Origin: Deltaproteobacteria bacterium
GTDB lineage: Bacteria; Myxococcota_A; Polyangia; Polyangiales; Ga0077539
Length of the DNA: 59,081 bases
Assembly (NCBI GenBank): GCA_030694465.1
Contig: JAUXYJ010000014.1
Coordinates: 1-59,081, forward strand
Reading direction: 5' to 3'
Part shown: piece by piece, positions 16,559 through 26,171 of the stretch
How the letters are laid out: each line of letters starts with the position of its first letter
Numbering within the stretch: the stretch's first letter is position 1
Program-made: the position numbers and the translations under genes
Notes under the pieces: generated by a model
What the model saw: only the letters and a program-made list of their open reading frames with translations
Databases searched by the model: none
Told to the model about the DNA's origin: nothing

Positions 16559-18540
16559 GCGACGCGTCGCGCTTGGCCAAGCCGGAGCCGGTCCACACGG
16601 GCGACCACGATATCGCCGTTTGTATTCGGACAGGACAAGAGCACTACCGCTGTCGCGCTCAGCCCTGTGGCGCTGCCGAGATAAACACGCGCGTTGTCTG
16701 GCACCCCAACGACCACGTCTGCAAAGCCGTCGCCGTTGACATCCCCGGCACCTGAGATCGACGTGATAAAAACCTCGCCTGCCGCACCTTGCAGCACCGA
16801 AGCCGGTGTAGGGCTGAGCCCCGTGGCGCTGCCAAGATACAGCCGGATGCTCCCGACGCCCATAAACGGGACACCTGGCATGCTCGGCTGCACTCCCGGC
16901 GCCCCTACCACCACGTCGGCAAAGCCGTCGCCGTTGACATCTCCGGCGCTCGCCATGGTCTCACCGAAACCATCCCCAAGCAGCGGCCCTGTGATCACCA
17001 ACGACGGCGTTGTGCTCAGTCCTGCCGCGCTGCCATAGAAGACCCTCGCGGTGCCAAACCCCATAGGGTCCCCGACTCCCCTCCTCGCTGGGGCGCCCAC
17101 TACCACATCCGCGAAGCCATCTCCGTTCAGATCTCCACCACTTGCCACGGAGGAGCCCACTCGTTCGTTCTGTACAGTCCCCGCGATCTCCCACGCTGGC
17201 GTTGCACTCAGTCCTGTGGCGCTGCCCAGATACGCCCTTGCATTGCCGGGCCCCGAGCCTACACCGAAGCTGGTACGCCGTGCGACCAGCATATCGGCGA
17301 AGCCGTCCCCGTTGAGGTCCCCCGCGCCCGCCACACCAACACCCGAAGACAAGACCGTGGCAGGCGTTGTCGCCAAGCCTGTCAAACCGCCGAGATATAA
17401 TCTTGAGCCGCCAAACCCCTCCCCGCCAAACCCCTCCCCGGCGAGGACATCTGCGAAGCCATCCCCATTGACATCTCCAGCCCCTTCGACGGTCCAGCCT
17501 AACGCTACGCCGAGGCTCATCACCGGTTCTCCCTCGATCACGAGGGATGCTGTTCTCGGAAGGCCCATCGCGCTGCCGTAAAACACGCTCACACGACCCA
17601 AATGGTGAAATACACGAGAGTTCTCTCGGATCGCGCCGACCACGAGATCCGCAAAGCCGTCGCCGTTAATATCTCTCGCGCTTGCGACCGACCGCCCCAG
17701 CTGCTCCCTGATCTCGGTGCCCACGATCTCAAAGCCGGGCGTCGTGCGCGTGCCAGCCGCGCTGCCATAAAACACATTGACGACCCCCAGCCTCGAATAA
17801 ACCGTACCGGGTGCAGCATACGGCGCCCCCACGACCACATCGGCATAACCGTCGCCGTTGAAGTCGATGTCGTTGTCCCAAGAGCTGTCGACCATTGTGC
17901 TACGGGCTCCGACACTGAACTGCCATACGGGGCTCGCCGTGGTCGCCGGAGTGCCCGCAACAACGCTTCGCACACGCCAGTACCACCGCCCCATCGCGAG
18001 GCTTGCCGTGGGCCTGGTGCTGCTGCCCGTCACCGTCTGCATCTGGCATGCAGCGCTCATCGCGCGATCTCGACAGAGCTCAACGCGGGTCGCGCTGCTC
18101 GCAGCCGGAGATGACCACTTGAGCGTGGGGCGGCTTGAGGTCACTGTGCTGCTGCTCAGCGGCGCGATCGCCCGCAGCATGCTCACCCCGCTGTCCGTAG
18201 CCGCACCGTCCGTGGCATCCGTAGCCGCTTCGCGTGTGGCATCCACCGAGGCGTCGTGCTCGCGCACGTCCATCGCAGAATCTGCACCGCTGTCTGCACC
18301 GGCATCTGTCCCAGGATCCGCGGTGTCCGTCGCAGCGTCGTTTACGCCCGACTCAAGCACCGCGCCATCGGGCCCCAAGCACACCCCGCTGCTCGAAGTG
18401 CTGCCGCACGGGAGCAAGCACTGCCGAACAGACTCGGCGTACAGGGTCCCAGGCGCATCACACTTTGGTGCGGTATTGCAGGCCCCCACCAGCACGCCCA
18501 CCACCGTCACAAGACCACGCTTCACTTGCTTGCCCACCAT
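16546..18540 (-). CDS. FG-GAP/integrin-alpha-like repeat lipoprotein
   Basis: 664 residues from ATG 18540, which has AAGGAG 8 bp before it. Lipobox VVGVLVGAC. A Cys-containing segment and an Asp/Ala-rich linker lead to a fibronectin-like segment at about 150-240 (LKWSSPAASSATRVELCRD). Then come about seven FG-GAP units from 245 to the end, each with a calcium loop such as DFNGDGYADVVVGAP, DINGDGFADLVVGA or DVNGDGFADVVVGVPD. These repeats fold as a beta-propeller and bind calcium; in bacteria they occur on surface and secreted proteins. The DNA encoding the repeats is itself repetitive. Divergent from bioB across about 180 bp. Confidence 0.9.
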   Translation of the reverse strand: MVGKQVKRGLVTVVGVLVGACNTAPKCDAPGTLYAESVRQCLLPCGSTSSSGVCLGPDGAVLESGVNDAATDTADPGTDAGADSGADSAMDVREHDASVDATREAATDATDGAATDSGVSMLRAIAPLSSSTVTSSRPTLKWSSPAASSATRVELCRDRAMSAACQMQTVTGSSTRPTASLAMGRWYWRVRSVVAGTPATTASPVWQFSVGARSTMVDSSWDNDIDFNGDGYADVVVGAPYAAPGTVYSRLGVVNVFYGSAAGTRTTPGFEIVGTEIREQLGRSVASARDINGDGFADLVVGAIRENSRVFHHLGRVSVFYGSAMGLPRTASLVIEGEPVMSLGVALGWTVEGAGDVNGDGFADVLAGEGFGGEGFGGSRLYLGGLTGLATTPATVLSSGVGVAGAGDLNGDGFADMLVARRTSFGVGSGPGNARAYLGSATGLSATPAWEIAGTVQNERVGSSVASGGDLNGDGFADVVVGAPARRGVGDPMGFGTARVFYGSAAGLSTTPSLVITGPLLGDGFGETMASAGDVNGDGFADVVVGAPGVQPSMPGVPFMGVGSIRLYLGSATGLSPTPASVLQGAAGEVFITSISGAGDVNGDGFADVVVGVPDNARVYLGSATGLSATAVVLLSCPNTNGDIVVARVDRLRLGQARRVAPLS

Positions 18541-18721
18541 ACTCGTCACTCCTTAGGTCCCTGCGCCCGCCACTTATTGGCACAGCGCTTCGATCCACAC
18601 ACCTTCGTTGTCTGCTGGACACCAAGCATTCACTTGCCACAGTGATTCTTCGCACAGCCCTCTCTGCCCCCACAGACCGGGTGTATCTCAGTCTCGCGTT
18701 GCGGTACTGTGCGCCCCGCTC

Positions 18722-19828
18722 ATGACTGACACCACGCACACCCCCACCCCCGCGCACGCTCACTCTGACGCTACGACCAAGACCTGGACCGTGGCCGAGG
18801 CCCTGGCCATTCACAACACGCCGTTGTTGTCCTTGGTGCACCAAGCGCAGGTGATTCACCGCGAAAATCATCAGCCCGACACGGTGCAGCTCGCGACGCT
18901 GCTCTCGGTCAAGACTGGGGGATGTCCCGAGGACTGCTCGTACTGCCCGCAGTCGTCCAAGTACGACACCGCGGTGGGGGCCGAGCGCATGCTCTCGGTC
19001 GACGAGGTGCTCTCGAAAGCGCGCGCTGCTCGCACGGCCGGGGCCTCGCGGTTTTGCATGGGCGCGGCGTGGCGCGAAGTGAAAGAGGGCCCCGCGTTTG
19101 ATCGCGTCGTCGAGATGGTCAAGGGCGTCAAGACCCTCGGCCTCGAGGCCTGCTGCACCCTCGGAATGCTCGATGAATCACAGGCCCAACGGCTCAAAGA
19201 CGCCGGGCTCGACATGTACAATCACAACCTGGACACCTCGCGCGAGTTCTATGGCTCGGTGATCCAGACGCGCACGTTTGACGACCGCCTTCGTACGCTC
19301 GACAACGTGCGCAAGGCCGGCATCGGCGTGTGCTCGGGCGGGATCATTGGCATGGGCGAGCGCGTCCGTGACCGCGTCGCGATGTTGGTGACCTTGGCCA
19401 ACATGAGCCCGCAGCCCGACAGCGTTCCGATTAACACGTTGGTCGCGGTCGAGGGCACGCCCCTCGAAGCGCAAGAGCCAGTGGATTCGCTTGAGCTCGT
19501 GCGGATGATCGCGACGGCGCGGATCATGATGCCCAAGGCCTTTGTGCGCTTGTCCGCGGGCCGCACACGCCTTGCGCGCGAGGCACAGTTGTTTTGCTTC
19601 ATGGCGGGCGCAAACTCGATTTTCTATGGAGAGAAGCTGCTCACCACGCCCAACCCCGAGGTCGACGAAGACGCCGCGATGTTGCGCGACGCGGGGCTCA
19701 CCGCGCTCAAGTCTGTGCACCACGACGCGTCGATCGAAGCGAGCAGCACCGCAGCAGCGCATCATTTTGCACACGAGGGAAGCGACGGCCCCACCTGCGG
19801 CACGTGTGACCTGCACCCCACCGCGTGA
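18722..19828 (+). CDS. bioB: Biotin synthase
   Basis: 368 residues from ATG 18722. It catalyses sulfur insertion into dethiobiotin, the last step of biotin synthesis, as a radical-SAM enzyme. The 4Fe-4S motif is CPEDCSYC at about 67-74; the 2Fe-2S ligand Cys residues ([31 protein letters not shown]) and the Arg of LSAGRTRL are all present, and the tail is the usual [12 protein letters not shown]. An N-terminal extension of about 20 residues is rich in Thr, His and Ala. No other bio gene is adjacent, so it is a lone biotin gene here. It ends 4 bp before the palindrome at 19832. Confidence 0.97.
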   Translation: MTDTTHTPTPAHAHSDATTKTWTVAEALAIHNTPLLSLVHQAQVIHRENHQPDTVQLATLLSVKTGGCPEDCSYCPQSSKYDTAVGAERMLSVDEVLSKARAARTAGASRFCMGAAWREVKEGPAFDRVVEMVKGVKTLGLEACCTLGMLDESQAQRLKDAGLDMYNHNLDTSREFYGSVIQTRTFDDRLRTLDNVRKAGIGVCSGGIIGMGERVRDRVAMLVTLANMSPQPDSVPINTLVAVEGTPLEAQEPVDSLELVRMIATARIMMPKAFVRLSAGRTRLAREAQLFCFMAGANSIFYGEKLLTTPNPEVDEDAAMLRDAGLTALKSVHHDASIEASSTAAAHHFAHEGSDGPTCGTCDLHPTA

Positions 19829-19831
19829 GCG

Positions 19832-19851
19832 ACCCGGCGACGTCGCCGGGT
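19832..19851. repeat. GACGTC-centred palindrome, copy 2
   Basis: A perfect 20-bp palindrome, ACCCGGCGACGTCGCCGGGT, sitting 3 bp past the bioB stop and 8 bp before the stop of the convergent permease gene. Same core as at 5645-5668 and 27809-27826. Its placement suits a bidirectional terminator stem, but there is no T-run on either side. Confidence 0.8.
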
Positions 19852-19859
19852 GAGCGGTC

Positions 19860-20723
19860 TTAGCCCTTGACTCCGCCCGACGTGAGCCCGCCCACGAGGT
19901 TCTTTTGTAGGGCATAAAACAGGGCCATCACGGGGAGGCTCACGATGATCGAGCCAGCAGCGAAGCGGCCCCACGCGGCGTCGTATTCGCCCACGTGGCG
20001 CTGCAGGGCGACGGGCAGGGTGAAGGCGCTCTCGTGGGATAAGAACGTGGCGGCGAGGATAAACTCGTTCCACGCGGACATGAAGGCGAAGAGGGCGGTG
20101 ACGGCGAGGGCTGGACGCGCGGCCGGGAGCACCACGCGCACAAAGGCTTGCAAGCGGGTCGCGCCGTCGACCATGGCGGCCTCTTCGAGGTCCTTGGGGA
20201 TGCTCTCAAACGCGCCACGGAGCTGAAAAATCGCAAACGGAACAGCCGTCGTCGCGTACACCAAGATCAGCCCCAGCTGTGTGTCCAGCAGGTGCAATTT
20301 GTCTAACAAAATGTAGAGCGGGATCGCGCTCGCGACCCCCGGAAACATCTGCGTCGCCAACAGCGCCTTGGTCCCAGACTGTGCCCCCACGAACTTCGGA
20401 AACCTCGCGAGCGCATACGCCGCCGGGGTCGCGATCGCGATGGCCGTGAGCGCCGTCATCGCGCTCACCACAATCGAGTTGGTGAGCTGCCGCGCAAAGA
20501 GCCACGTCCCCTCGCGGGAGTGCGCAAAGAGCACCGCGCGAAAGTGATCAAGCGACGGCGCCACAGGCCATGGGAGCGCGCGCCCGCTGGGCCTCTGCGC
20601 CCCGTCCAGGGCGAGCGAGACCACCCAGAGCACGGGATAGAGCGCGAAGCCCACCGCGGCGATCACGGCGGCGTGGGCGGCCATGCGCCAGGGCAAGGGC
20701 GGGGGCCGCTGCAAGGGCGTCAT
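19860..20723 (-). CDS. ABC sugar importer permease, MalG type
   Basis: 287 residues with about six hydrophobic segments. The cytoplasmic coupling-loop (EAA) motif is EEAAMVDGATRLQAFVRVVLP at about 190 (written here split: EEAAMVDGATRL, AFVRVVLP). This is the MalG-like half of a carbohydrate-uptake-1 type importer that carries a substrate across the inner membrane. Its ATG overlaps the stop of the fused binding-protein/permease gene by 4 bp, so the three importer genes are translationally coupled. It is the last gene of the operon, facing bioB. Confidence 0.93.
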   Translation of the reverse strand: MTPLQRPPPLPWRMAAHAAVIAAVGFALYPVLWVVSLALDGAQRPSGRALPWPVAPSLDHFRAVLFAHSREGTWLFARQLTNSIVVSAMTALTAIAIATPAAYALARFPKFVGAQSGTKALLATQMFPGVASAIPLYILLDKLHLLDTQLGLILVYATTAVPFAIFQLRGAFESIPKDLEEAAMVDGATRLQAFVRVVLPAARPALAVTALFAFMSAWNEFILAATFLSHESAFTLPVALQRHVGEYDAAWGRFAAGSIIVSLPVMALFYALQKNLVGGLTSGGVKG

Positions 20724-22972
20724 GAGTTCTCTCCCTTGGGCCGCGCGGGGCCCTGCGTGACACGGTCGAGCGCGCGGGTGAGCAGCACCAGCACACCAAA
20801 GATCAGCACCGCGTACGCAGCCGCGTAGCCGTACTGCGCTTGCCGGGTAAAAGCCCAGCGATACGCCTCGGTCACTAAGATCTCGGTGCCGCCATCAGGC
20901 TCGCCGCCAGACACGAGATAGATCACGTTAAACTGGTTGAAGGTCCACACGGCGCCCATGGCGACCGCGGGCAAGAGCGAGGGCTTGAGCAGGGGCACGG
21001 TGATCAGCCAGAACTGCTGCCACGCCGAGGCTCCGTCGACCTCGGCGGCTTCGTAGAGGTCTTGCGGGATCCCAGCGAGCGCCCCCAACGTGACCACCAT
21101 CATGAACGGAAACCCGAGCCAGGTGTTGGTGAGCACGTTGGCCGTAAACGCAGTCGAAAAGCTGGCAAACCAGCTCACGGGCTCGACGCCGACCATGTGC
21201 AACATCGCGTTGATCGCGCCGGTCTGTCGCTGAAACATTCCCTTCCACGACAGGGCCGTGACGTACGAAGGGACGGCCCACGGGACGATCAAGAGCACGC
21301 GATAAATCCCACGCAGCGAGAGCCAGGTGCGCGAGAGCAAGAGCGCCAAGATCACTCCGATGGACACATGCAAGACCAGGTTCGCGAGAGTCCAGAGCAC
21401 GGTCACCAAGAGCACCGCGTAGAAGCTCCCCGACGAGAGCAGCCCCGCGCCCTGCGCTGTGAGAATCTCGCGATAATTCGCGGTCCCCACGTAGCTCAGC
21501 GCGCCATCACGGCCCGCGTAGAGCGAGGTGAGCGCGCCCACGACGAGCGGGGACACCACGAGCAGACCCACCACAATCACCGCGTGCGAGACGTACGCAT
21601 ACGCGGTGCGCGAAGCACGAACGGACTGACGAAACACAGGGTCTCGAGCACGCTGCACTGTGCGATAGATCGCGGTGAGCGCGAGCGAACCGAGCAACAG
21701 CTGCAGCCACAGCGGGTTGCTCGCCGGGGGCAGAGGGCGCGTGCCCACGGCAAACCGTCGCGCGCCCGCTTCGAGAGCGACACGCAGGGCCGCGGGGTCA
21801 CGCAGGGCCCTTCGCAGGGCCTGATTTGCAGGCTCAAACGCGAGGCGCATGTTGCTATGGGTGGGCATCGCGAGCCCCACGCGCGCCGCGCGCAAGAAGG
21901 GCTGCAGGGTGCGGTCTTGGGCGAGGGCCGGGTCGCTCCAGGCGGCGCGCGTAGCGACGACCTGGCGGCCCACGCGTGCGCGCACTTGGGCAGCGTCTGC
22001 GCGGACTAAGAACGCCGCGAGGGCGCGGGCCAGGGCGGGCTCGCGGGCGTGCTGGGCCAAGAGCGCACCCTCGACGGTGACAAACGAGCGCATGGGCTGC
22101 CCGGTCTGTCGCAGCCTCGGCAGCGCGACAATGCGCACGGGGCGATCGCCGAGCTCGCCGAGCATCCACGGGCCGCTGATCGCGGCGAGGGATTTTCCGG
22201 CACGAAACATCTGCGAGACCGCGGCGCCGTCGAGCTCTTGCGGGGTCACATGGTCGCGCTGCAGCTGCGTGACAAACTGCACCGAGCGCTCGGCGCGTTC
22301 GCCCACAAACGCGTAGCGCCCATCGGCGGGGTCGAGCAGCGAGCCACCGAAGGCATGCAAGATCGGCGCGTGAAAATACGCGTTGGACGCGTAGTAGACC
22401 AACGGGACCACGCCCTCTCCGAGCCTCCCGTCTGTGAACGCGCTGAGCGACTCGAGCTCGTCGAGCGGGGGCGAGCCCGCGCGCACATAGAGCGCCTCGT
22501 CGACAAAGAGCGCGAGGCACTTGAGCGCGAGGGGCGCTCCCCATACGTGCGAATTTGCAGAGAAAGCGTCGAGTGATACCTGCTCAAACACGTCACTCGC
22601 GGACAACCGAGCCCCTGCGCCAGAAGCCTCTGTGCGCGCGAGATCGAGCACCGCGTCGCTGTCGACAATGAGCCCGCGGGCGCGGTAGGAGCTCACCCGC
22701 TCGTGCGCATCGAGAAACAAATCAGGCCCATTTTGCCTGGGAATCGCCGCTTCGAGCTTGGACGCGTAGGCATCGAAGGGCACAGCGAGAACGGACACGC
22801 GCACGTTGGGTTGCGTGCGCTCGAAGCTACGGATCAATTGCTCGAGGGCCTGCTGCTCGGCGCCTCGGTACGCGTGCCAGAGGGTCACCGTGCGCTGCGT
22901 GGGCTGCGCGGACGCGTGAGATTGCGTGAAAAAAAGCAGAGCAAAAACACAGCACGCGAGCCACGCTCTCAC
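20720..22972 (-). CDS. Fused solute-binding protein and MalF-type ABC permease
   Basis: 750 residues that join two proteins usually encoded apart. Residues 1-22 form a signal segment (CCVFALLFFTQSHASA); residues 25-400 are a family-1 extracellular solute-binding domain (VTLWHAYRGAEQQALEQLI, GPDLFLDAHERV, FRAGKSLAAISGPWML). After a membrane segment at about 425 (NPLWLQLLLGSLALTAIY) comes a MalF-like permease with about six further segments and the EAA loop YEAAEVDGASAWQQFW at about 650. The binding domain is thus tethered in the periplasm to its own transporter. A single open frame with no frameshift supports a true fusion. I recall a MalE-MalF fusion described in Bdellovibrio. Substrate unknown; sugars or glycerol phosphates are typical for the family. 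Confidence 0.92.
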   Translation of the reverse strand: MRAWLACCVFALLFFTQSHASAQPTQRTVTLWHAYRGAEQQALEQLIRSFERTQPNVRVSVLAVPFDAYASKLEAAIPRQNGPDLFLDAHERVSSYRARGLIVDSDAVLDLARTEASGAGARLSASDVFEQVSLDAFSANSHVWGAPLALKCLALFVDEALYVRAGSPPLDELESLSAFTDGRLGEGVVPLVYYASNAYFHAPILHAFGGSLLDPADGRYAFVGERAERSVQFVTQLQRDHVTPQELDGAAVSQMFRAGKSLAAISGPWMLGELGDRPVRIVALPRLRQTGQPMRSFVTVEGALLAQHAREPALARALAAFLVRADAAQVRARVGRQVVATRAAWSDPALAQDRTLQPFLRAARVGLAMPTHSNMRLAFEPANQALRRALRDPAALRVALEAGARRFAVGTRPLPPASNPLWLQLLLGSLALTAIYRTVQRARDPVFRQSVRASRTAYAYVSHAVIVVGLLVVSPLVVGALTSLYAGRDGALSYVGTANYREILTAQGAGLLSSGSFYAVLLVTVLWTLANLVLHVSIGVILALLLSRTWLSLRGIYRVLLIVPWAVPSYVTALSWKGMFQRQTGAINAMLHMVGVEPVSWFASFSTAFTANVLTNTWLGFPFMMVVTLGALAGIPQDLYEAAEVDGASAWQQFWLITVPLLKPSLLPAVAMGAVWTFNQFNVIYLVSGGEPDGGTEILVTEAYRWAFTRQAQYGYAAAYAVLIFGVLVLLTRALDRVTQGPARPKGENS

Positions 22973-24060
22973 GGCACACTCCGGGCGAGCGAGCGACGCG
23001 ACTCGGGATCAAAGAGGTAGACGCGGTCGTCGGCGAGGGTGAGCCCGAGCGTGTCTCCGGGCTTGGGAAGCGCGTGCGCTTCAGAGCTCAGCCGCGCGAT
23101 GAAGTGCGACCCGGCGACGTGGCCGTGGGCAAACGCTTCGAAGCCCATGGCTTCGACCACGTCGATCGCGAGGGTGAGCATCGCGGGGCCATCGAGCGCG
23201 GGCTGCACATCGTGCGGGCGCAGGCCCACGAGCACACGTTGGTCTGGTTTTAATGAGACAAAACGCGCAGGGTCCAGCGTGAGCGAGAGCCCCTCGGCGC
23301 GCAGGGTGCGGGTATCTTTTGCGACTGTGGCCTCGAGAAAGTTCATCGAGGGCGAGCCCAAAAACTCGGCCACAAAGCGCGACACAGGCTGGGCGTACAC
23401 GGTGAGGGGCGGGCCGTTTTGCTCAATGGTTCCGGCGCTTAAGACCACGAGCTGGTCGGCGAGGGTCATCGCCTCGACCTGGTCGTGGGTGACATAGATC
23501 ATCGTGGCCCCAAGCGTCGCGTGGAGCTTCTTGATCTCGACGCGGACTTGATTGCGCAGGGCTGCGTCGAGGTTGCTCAGCGGCTCGTCAAAGAGAAAGA
23601 GCTTGGGTCTGCGTGCGATCGCGCGGCCCATCGCGACGCGCTGCCGTTGGCCTCCGGACATGTCCCTGGGCAAGCGGTCTAAGAGTGTGTCGAGACCGAG
23701 CATGGCCGAAACTTCTTCGATCCGCGCGCGGATGAGCTTCTCGGGTTCTTTGCGCAAACGCAGGCCAAACGCGAGGTTCTCGCGCACGGTCAGGTGCGGA
23801 TAGAGCGCATAGGACTGAAAGACCATCGCGATGTCGCGGTCGCGGGGCTCGGCGCGCGTGACGTCACGATCGCCCAGCGTGATCACGCCTGTGTCGGGTG
23901 ACTCTAAGCCCGCGATGGTGCGCAAGAGCGTGCTTTTTCCGCAGCCAGAGGGTCCGACGAGCACGGTGAGCGAGCCATCAGGGACCTCAAGGTCGATGCC
24001 CTTGAGGATGGCGTTGGCGCCGAGTGTCTTGCGAATTCCACGAAGTGAGAGCGACGACAC
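22969..24060 (-). CDS. ABC importer ATPase, MalK/UgpC type
   Basis: 363 residues from GTG 24060 (the frame extends nine codons further to 24087). Walker A VGPSGCGKSTLL at about 40, Q-loop MVFQSYALYPHLTV, signature MSGGQRQRVAMGRA, Walker B LFLFDEPLSNLDAAL, H-loop IYVTHDQVEA. The C-terminal 120 residues form the MalK-type regulatory OB domain (VLVGLRPHDVQPAL, DDRVYLFDPES). It powers the importer encoded by the next two genes; its stop overlaps the fusion gene's start by 4 bp. The start lies only 32 bp from the divergent MBL-fold gene, so each promoter must overlap the other or lie within coding sequence. Confidence 0.95.
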   Translation of the reverse strand: MSSLSLRGIRKTLGANAILKGIDLEVPDGSLTVLVGPSGCGKSTLLRTIAGLESPDTGVITLGDRDVTRAEPRDRDIAMVFQSYALYPHLTVRENLAFGLRLRKEPEKLIRARIEEVSAMLGLDTLLDRLPRDMSGGQRQRVAMGRAIARRPKLFLFDEPLSNLDAALRNQVRVEIKKLHATLGATMIYVTHDQVEAMTLADQLVVLSAGTIEQNGPPLTVYAQPVSRFVAEFLGSPSMNFLEATVAKDTRTLRAEGLSLTLDPARFVSLKPDQRVLVGLRPHDVQPALDGPAMLTLAIDVVEAMGFEAFAHGHVAGSHFIARLSSEAHALPKPGDTLGLTLADDRVYLFDPESRRSLARSVP

Positions 24061-24092
24061 CGCGCGATGGTACCCTCGCTGCCACACAAACG

Positions 24093-24923
24093 ATGCAAAT
24101 CCATCATCTCTCGTGCAGCAGCATGTGTCCCTTGGGCGGCTCCCTCGTGGGCGCGCAGGGCTCGGTGCTCAGCCGTGGCCGCATGATCTGCCACTGCCTT
24201 CTCATCGAGACCGACGCGCACGGGCTCGTCTTGGTCGACACGGGCTTTGGCACCGCGGACATCGCGAGCCCCAACGAGCGCATCGGGCGCGCGTTTATGG
24301 CCCTCAGCAAGCCGAGCTTAGACCCGCACGAGACCGCGATTGGGCGTGTGAAATCACTGGGTTTTCGCGCAGAAGACGTTCGGCATATTTTGCTCACGCA
24401 CATGGACTTAGACCACGCCGGAGGGCTCGGAGATTTTCCGCATGCCAAGGTGCACGTGCTGTCTGCAGAGCTCAGCGCAGCCCTTGCGCGAGACACGCTC
24501 AACGAGAAGGGCCGGTACAAGCCCACACAGTGGGCGCACAATCCCGACTGGTCTGCGTACGTCCCGAGCGAGGGCGACCGCTGGAAGGGCTTTGCGTGCG
24601 TACGTGACCTCACGGGGCTCCCGCCCGAGATCTTGATGGTGCCGCTGACCGGGCACACCCGCGGACACGCGGCGATCGCAGTGCAAGACGCGCAGGGCTG
24701 GCTCATGCACTGCGGCGACTCGTATTTTTATCACGGCGAAATGGAGCAGATTTATCGCTGCCCCGCGGGGCTCAAGGCCTTTCAGCGCACCATGGCCTAC
24801 GACCGCAAGCAGTGCCTCGATAACCAAGCGCGGCTGCGTGAGCTCGTGCAGACCGAGGGCGCCTCGTTGCGCACGTTTAGCGCGCATGACCCTGTCGAGT
24901 ACGAGCGATTGACCAAGCAATAA
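24093..24923 (+). CDS. MBL-fold metallo-hydrolase (AHL-lactonase-like)
   Basis: 276 residues from ATG 24093; the frame is open to 24024 but that part overlaps the divergent ATPase gene. The zinc-binding motif is LLTHMDLDHAGGLGDF (HxxxDH) at about 110, with further ligands in PLTGHTRGHAAI and LMHCGDSYFYH. Overall layout resembles the branch of the superfamily that includes N-acyl-homoserine-lactone lactonases (AttM/AiiA-like), but substrate cannot be inferred from motifs alone. No signal peptide, so cytoplasmic. Converges with the MFS gene (stop at 24936). Confidence 0.88.
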   Translation: MQIHHLSCSSMCPLGGSLVGAQGSVLSRGRMICHCLLIETDAHGLVLVDTGFGTADIASPNERIGRAFMALSKPSLDPHETAIGRVKSLGFRAEDVRHILLTHMDLDHAGGLGDFPHAKVHVLSAELSAALARDTLNEKGRYKPTQWAHNPDWSAYVPSEGDRWKGFACVRDLTGLPPEILMVPLTGHTRGHAAIAVQDAQGWLMHCGDSYFYHGEMEQIYRCPAGLKAFQRTMAYDRKQCLDNQARLRELVQTEGASLRTFSAHDPVEYERLTKQ

Positions 24924-24935
24924 GCAGGGGATTCG

Positions 24936-26171
24936 CTACAGCGTGGTCGCGGGCACGTGGCGCTTGCTGCGCGGGTCGTCGCCGTCAAACACCAACGCAA
25001 AGACCATCACCGCGAACCACATCACGGCGAACTGCCAAAAGAGCGCGTCGCCGCCTAGGCGCTTAAACACGCGGCCCGACAAGAAGGGGCCGAGCACCAA
25101 GCCCATCGCGTAAAAGCCGTTGACCACACCGTTGGCGCGGCCGTACTCGCGCGCGGGCAAGACAACGCCTTGCAGCGCGAGGCTCAAGGGCCACACGGTC
25201 GAGAGCGCTGCGCCAGCGATGAAGGTCGCGAACGCGATCAGCGGGTACGCCGTGAGCCAGGTGAACCCGATGATCACCGCGATGCCCACGGCGATCAGGA
25301 CACGCAAGACACGCAGGTGCCCAAAGCGGTCGCCGATGGGGCCGATGAAGTTCATGAGCAAGAGCATTCCGCCTGCAAAAAAAGCGGGAAGCATCACGAC
25401 CTGCTCGGTCGTAAAGTGCCTCACGTCCGCAAAGTACAGCGGCACAAAGAGCAAGAGGGCGCTCTGAAAATACCCATACGCAAAGGCCGCTACGATGGAC
25501 ACCCGCACACGCTGAATGAGCCCCAAGAGCGAGAGCGTGGGCGCCTCACGCGAGGCCTCGTCGTGTCCCTCGGTGTGACGCAACGGAGGCAGCGCCAAGA
25601 TCGCCACGAGCGCAGCCACCACGGTGAGCGACGCAGCCCCGTAAAACACCGCGCGCATCGAGAACTGTTCGGTGAGTATCCGCGCGATCATGGGCCCACT
25701 GACGTACCCCAGCGAGAGAGCGACGGCGTAGCGTGTGGTCGCGCTCGCTTTGCGATCGGGCGGCGAATACGCGAGCAACGTGGACTCCGACGCGGTCCAC
25801 ACGCACACCGAGAACACGCCATCGAGCGCGCGCGCGAGCGCGATGGGCCAGAAGCCGTTGAGCCACGGGAGGGCGGCGGTCACGAGCGAATAGCCCAGCA
25901 ATCCCCCAGCCAAAACAGGGCGGGCGCCCATGCGCGAGATCATCGTGCCCACGGGCAACGAGCAGGCGATCACGCCCATGGCAAAGTAGGACGAGAGCGA
26001 CCCGATCGCGTCCGCTGTCTGCCCACGGCCACGCAAATAGAGCGAGAGCACCGCGAGGGTCATGCCGTACGCGTGACCCAAGAGCGCGCAGATCGCGTAG
26101 ACCAAGAGCACACGGTGGTCTCTCGGCGCAGCGACCACGTTGTCCTCGCTGTTCACTTGCGATGGCCGCAT
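24936..26171 (-). CDS. MFS transporter
   Basis: 411 residues with about 12 predicted membrane segments, no large soluble domain. The loop between segments 2 and 3 has a MFS-like signature (GTMISRMGARPVLAGGLL) and a second copy after the midpoint (IGPIGDRFGHLRVLRVLI). Either ATG 26171 or the GTG at 26156, which overlaps the TGA of the upstream gene in a GTGA, could be the start; I chose the ATG. Co-transcription with rlmM is very likely. Substrate unknown; an efflux or small-metabolite exporter is typical. Confidence 0.88.
   Translation of the reverse strand: MRPSQVNSEDNVVAAPRDHRVLLVYAICALLGHAYGMTLAVLSLYLRGRGQTADAIGSLSSYFAMGVIACSLPVGTMISRMGARPVLAGGLLGYSLVTAALPWLNGFWPIALARALDGVFSVCVWTASESTLLAYSPPDRKASATTRYAVALSLGYVSGPMIARILTEQFSMRAVFYGAASLTVVAALVAILALPPLRHTEGHDEASREAPTLSLLGLIQRVRVSIVAAFAYGYFQSALLLFVPLYFADVRHFTTEQVVMLPAFFAGGMLLLMNFIGPIGDRFGHLRVLRVLIAVGIAVIIGFTWLTAYPLIAFATFIAGAALSTVWPLSLALQGVVLPAREYGRANGVVNGFYAMGLVLGPFLSGRVFKRLGGDALFWQFAVMWFAVMVFALVFDGDDPRSKRHVPATTL

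Noticed and set aside
16511..16560. AGGGCTTAGCTCAATGGCG resembles the 5' half of a tRNA (D-arm), present twice
   Set aside because: No anticodon arm or T-loop (GGTTCGAATCC-like) follows within tRNA length, and the second copy is the coding end of the FG-GAP gene.
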